A stretch of DNA of 64,000 bases, taken from Chlamydiales bacterium. Lineage in GTDB: Bacteria > Chlamydiota > Chlamydiia > Chlamydiales > JACKPQ01. Location of the stretch: the NCBI GenBank assembly GCA_024233455.1, contig JACKPP010000001.1:711001-775000 (forward strand), written 5' to 3'. This document shows, in pieces, positions 62,768-64,000 of this stretch. The translations under genes and the position numbers were made by a program. Each line of letters starts with the position of its first letter. Positions within the stretch are counted from its first letter, which is position 1. The notes beneath the pieces are model-generated. The model had not been told where the DNA came from, made no database searches, and saw nothing but the letters and a program-made list of their open reading frames with translations.

Positions 62768-64000
62768 ATGTGCAAATTTTTATTATGCATAGCAATTCCT
62801 CTTGCCCTCATGGCGGCTCCGTCTGGCTTTCATTCCAGCAGTGCTACCCTCACTCAAAATGGCCACAAAATCACTATCACATCGGGCCATTCAGCCATCA
62901 TTAACTGGGACCACTTCTCAATTAAGCAACATGAACATGTGCACTTCCAGCAAGCCAGCCACACTTCTAAAGTTCTAAACCGCGTCACTGGAAAAAAGCT
63001 CAGTAAAATTGACGGCTTACTTGAATCAAACGGTCAAGTCTATCTCATCAATCCTGCGGGCGTATACATCGGAAAATCAGGACGCATTTCCTGTGCCGCT
63101 TTTTACGCCTCTACCATGGAAATCACTGACGAAGATTTTAGAGCGGACAAATTCGACACGCAAGGATTCATCTCTGGGAGCATACATTGTGATGGAATCA
63201 TCGAAGCCAATCACATAGAAGAAAAAGATGGTAAAATTCTCCTACTTGCTGAAAACACCCACATCAATGGAACGCTAAGCGCCAAAACCGTACACGTTTT
63301 AGGTGATGAAATACATCTGGCAAAAGACACGCGTATCAACGCGCCATCTGGCACAGTCCTCATTGGTGGTGACAAGCAGGGAGAAAACCCAGACATCCGC
63401 AACGCTATGAACCTCACTGTCGATCCGGGATCCATTGTCAATGCCGATGCCAGGCAAAGTGGGGATGGAGGTAAAGTCATTTACTGGTCGGATCAAATCA
63501 CCAAGGTTGCGGGATACACCAGTGTGCGCGGTGGCGTCCAAAATGGCAACGGGGGATTTGTTGAAGCTTCGGGTAAAGAGCAACTTTTCTACACTGGCCG
63601 GAGCGATCGCCGAGCTCCTAGCGGCAAATGTGGACAGCTCCTGCTCGACCCATCTGATATCAACATAGTGTCTACTGGATCCACAGACGGCACCTTTATG
63701 GGAACAAACCCCATCACCTTTTATCCTTCACTTGCAGCATCAGACATACTATATACTGACTTAGAAGCCGAACTTGCCTTAGGAGACGTCCTTATTGACA
63801 CATCGCTTGGAGCATATGGTGCCAATGGAGATGTACTTTTTGATGCAAACCTTTCTTGGGGAACCTACGACACAAGCTTAACCGTTCTGGCTGATGGTGA
63901 TGTTGCAATCAGAGGCCCTTTCACCTACACTAATTCAGGGACTGGGACATTTACTATTGTTGCTCAGGGCGAAATCACATTTCCCAACAAGCCTAACCTA
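62768..64000 (+). CDS. Filamentous-haemagglutinin/TPS-domain exoprotein, N-terminus (partial)
   Basis: An open frame of 411 codons from ATG 62768 to the right edge, without a stop. A signal peptide (MCKFLLCIAIPLALMAAPSGF) precedes the two-partner secretion domain: the haemagglutination activity motif NPAGVYIGKSGRISCAAFYAST (about residues 95-116), GGDKQGENP, FVEASGKEQLFYTG and LLLDPSDINIV are its successive signatures. Such proteins are exported through a TpsB-type outer membrane pore and act as adhesins or toxins. The C-terminus, and any partner gene, are outside the window. Confidence 0.88.
   Translation, partial: MCKFLLCIAIPLALMAAPSGFHSSSATLTQNGHKITITSGHSAIINWDHFSIKQHEHVHFQQASHTSKVLNRVTGKKLSKIDGLLESNGQVYLINPAGVYIGKSGRISCAAFYASTMEITDEDFRADKFDTQGFISGSIHCDGIIEANHIEEKDGKILLLAENTHINGTLSAKTVHVLGDEIHLAKDTRINAPSGTVLIGGDKQGENPDIRNAMNLTVDPGSIVNADARQSGDGGKVIYWSDQITKVAGYTSVRGGVQNGNGGFVEASGKEQLFYTGRSDRRAPSGKCGQLLLDPSDINIVSTGSTDGTFMGTNPITFYPSLAASDILYTDLEAELALGDVLIDTSLGAYGANGDVLFDANLSWGTYDTSLTVLADGDVAIRGPFTYTNSGTGTFTIVAQGEITFPNKPNL

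Overview
The window looks like a chromosome segment from a member of the phylum Chlamydiota, more likely a chlamydia-related (environmental) lineage than Chlamydia itself. The basis is gene content and order: recC-recB-recD, the aminotransferase and mreC, rpoD for the sigma-66-type factor, rpsT, folB-folKP, a short type II secretion cluster, tolQ-tolR-tolA-tolB-pal, tatD and sdhC-sdhA-sdhB match neighbourhoods I recall from Chlamydia genomes. I could not run a homology search, so genus is left open.

Layout. 1-295: start of an LplT/Aas-like transporter running off the left edge. 307-9455: recC, recB, recD and a dacB-type penicillin-binding protein as one overlapping operon. 9452-12691: two tandem glycosyltransferase-like paralogues, rpsT, a DUF3592-like membrane protein and a CoiA-like nuclease. 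12753-16829: rpoD with a strong promoter, tRNA-Ala(GGC), an aromatic/aspartate aminotransferase and mreC. 17047-20214 is the accessory stretch: an unknown membrane protein, a BTB/POZ-like ORF and an unknown ORF on either side of a complete TnpB-only IS200/IS605-family element. 20276-22401: two TagB/CDP-glycerol-transferase-like paralogues. 22416-29550: an unknown FlgN-like helical protein, mutY, a P-type copper ATPase, folB-folKP and small membrane proteins. 29661-30894: an unknown ORF and a multiply frameshifted pseudogene. 30904-38566: type II secretion genes (GspC-like, gspD, gspE, gspF and two pseudopilins). 38686-41286: a large exported MORN_2/YwqK-repeat protein. 41287-42504: an O-methyltransferase and rsmD. 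42640-50305: a 1101-aa exported von Willebrand factor A protein, a 928-aa TPR protein, a membrane TPR protein and a glycine-zipper lipoprotein. 50477-52175: Nudix hydrolase and MFS transporter. 52189-57362: an OmpR-type response regulator, a coiled-coil lipoprotein and the full Tol-Pal set. 57401-62729: a glycosyltransferase-like gene, tatD and succinate dehydrogenase. 62768 to the right edge: the N-terminal 411 codons of a filamentous-haemagglutinin (TPS-domain) exoprotein.

The genes form several working units: RecBCD double-strand-break repair, a peptidoglycan/cell-shape theme (DacB, MreC, Tol-Pal), a reduced type II secretion machine, folate synthesis, and the respiratory succinate dehydrogenase. 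Surface and envelope functions (FHA protein, MORN_2 protein, VWA and TPR proteins, paired sugar or polyol transferases) make up most of the unfamiliar content.

The most unusual sequence-level signals are a dispersed 19-bp palindrome (ATGTAAARCNGYTTTACAT) found at least six times both inside and between genes, an intact TnpB element with recognisable left and right hairpins, two pseudopilins lacking the usual Gly at the cleavage site, and a decayed gene at 30.4-30.9 kb readable only across frame changes. No CRISPR array, rRNA or riboswitch was seen, and no stretch over about 300 bases is empty of recognisable genes or gene remnants.
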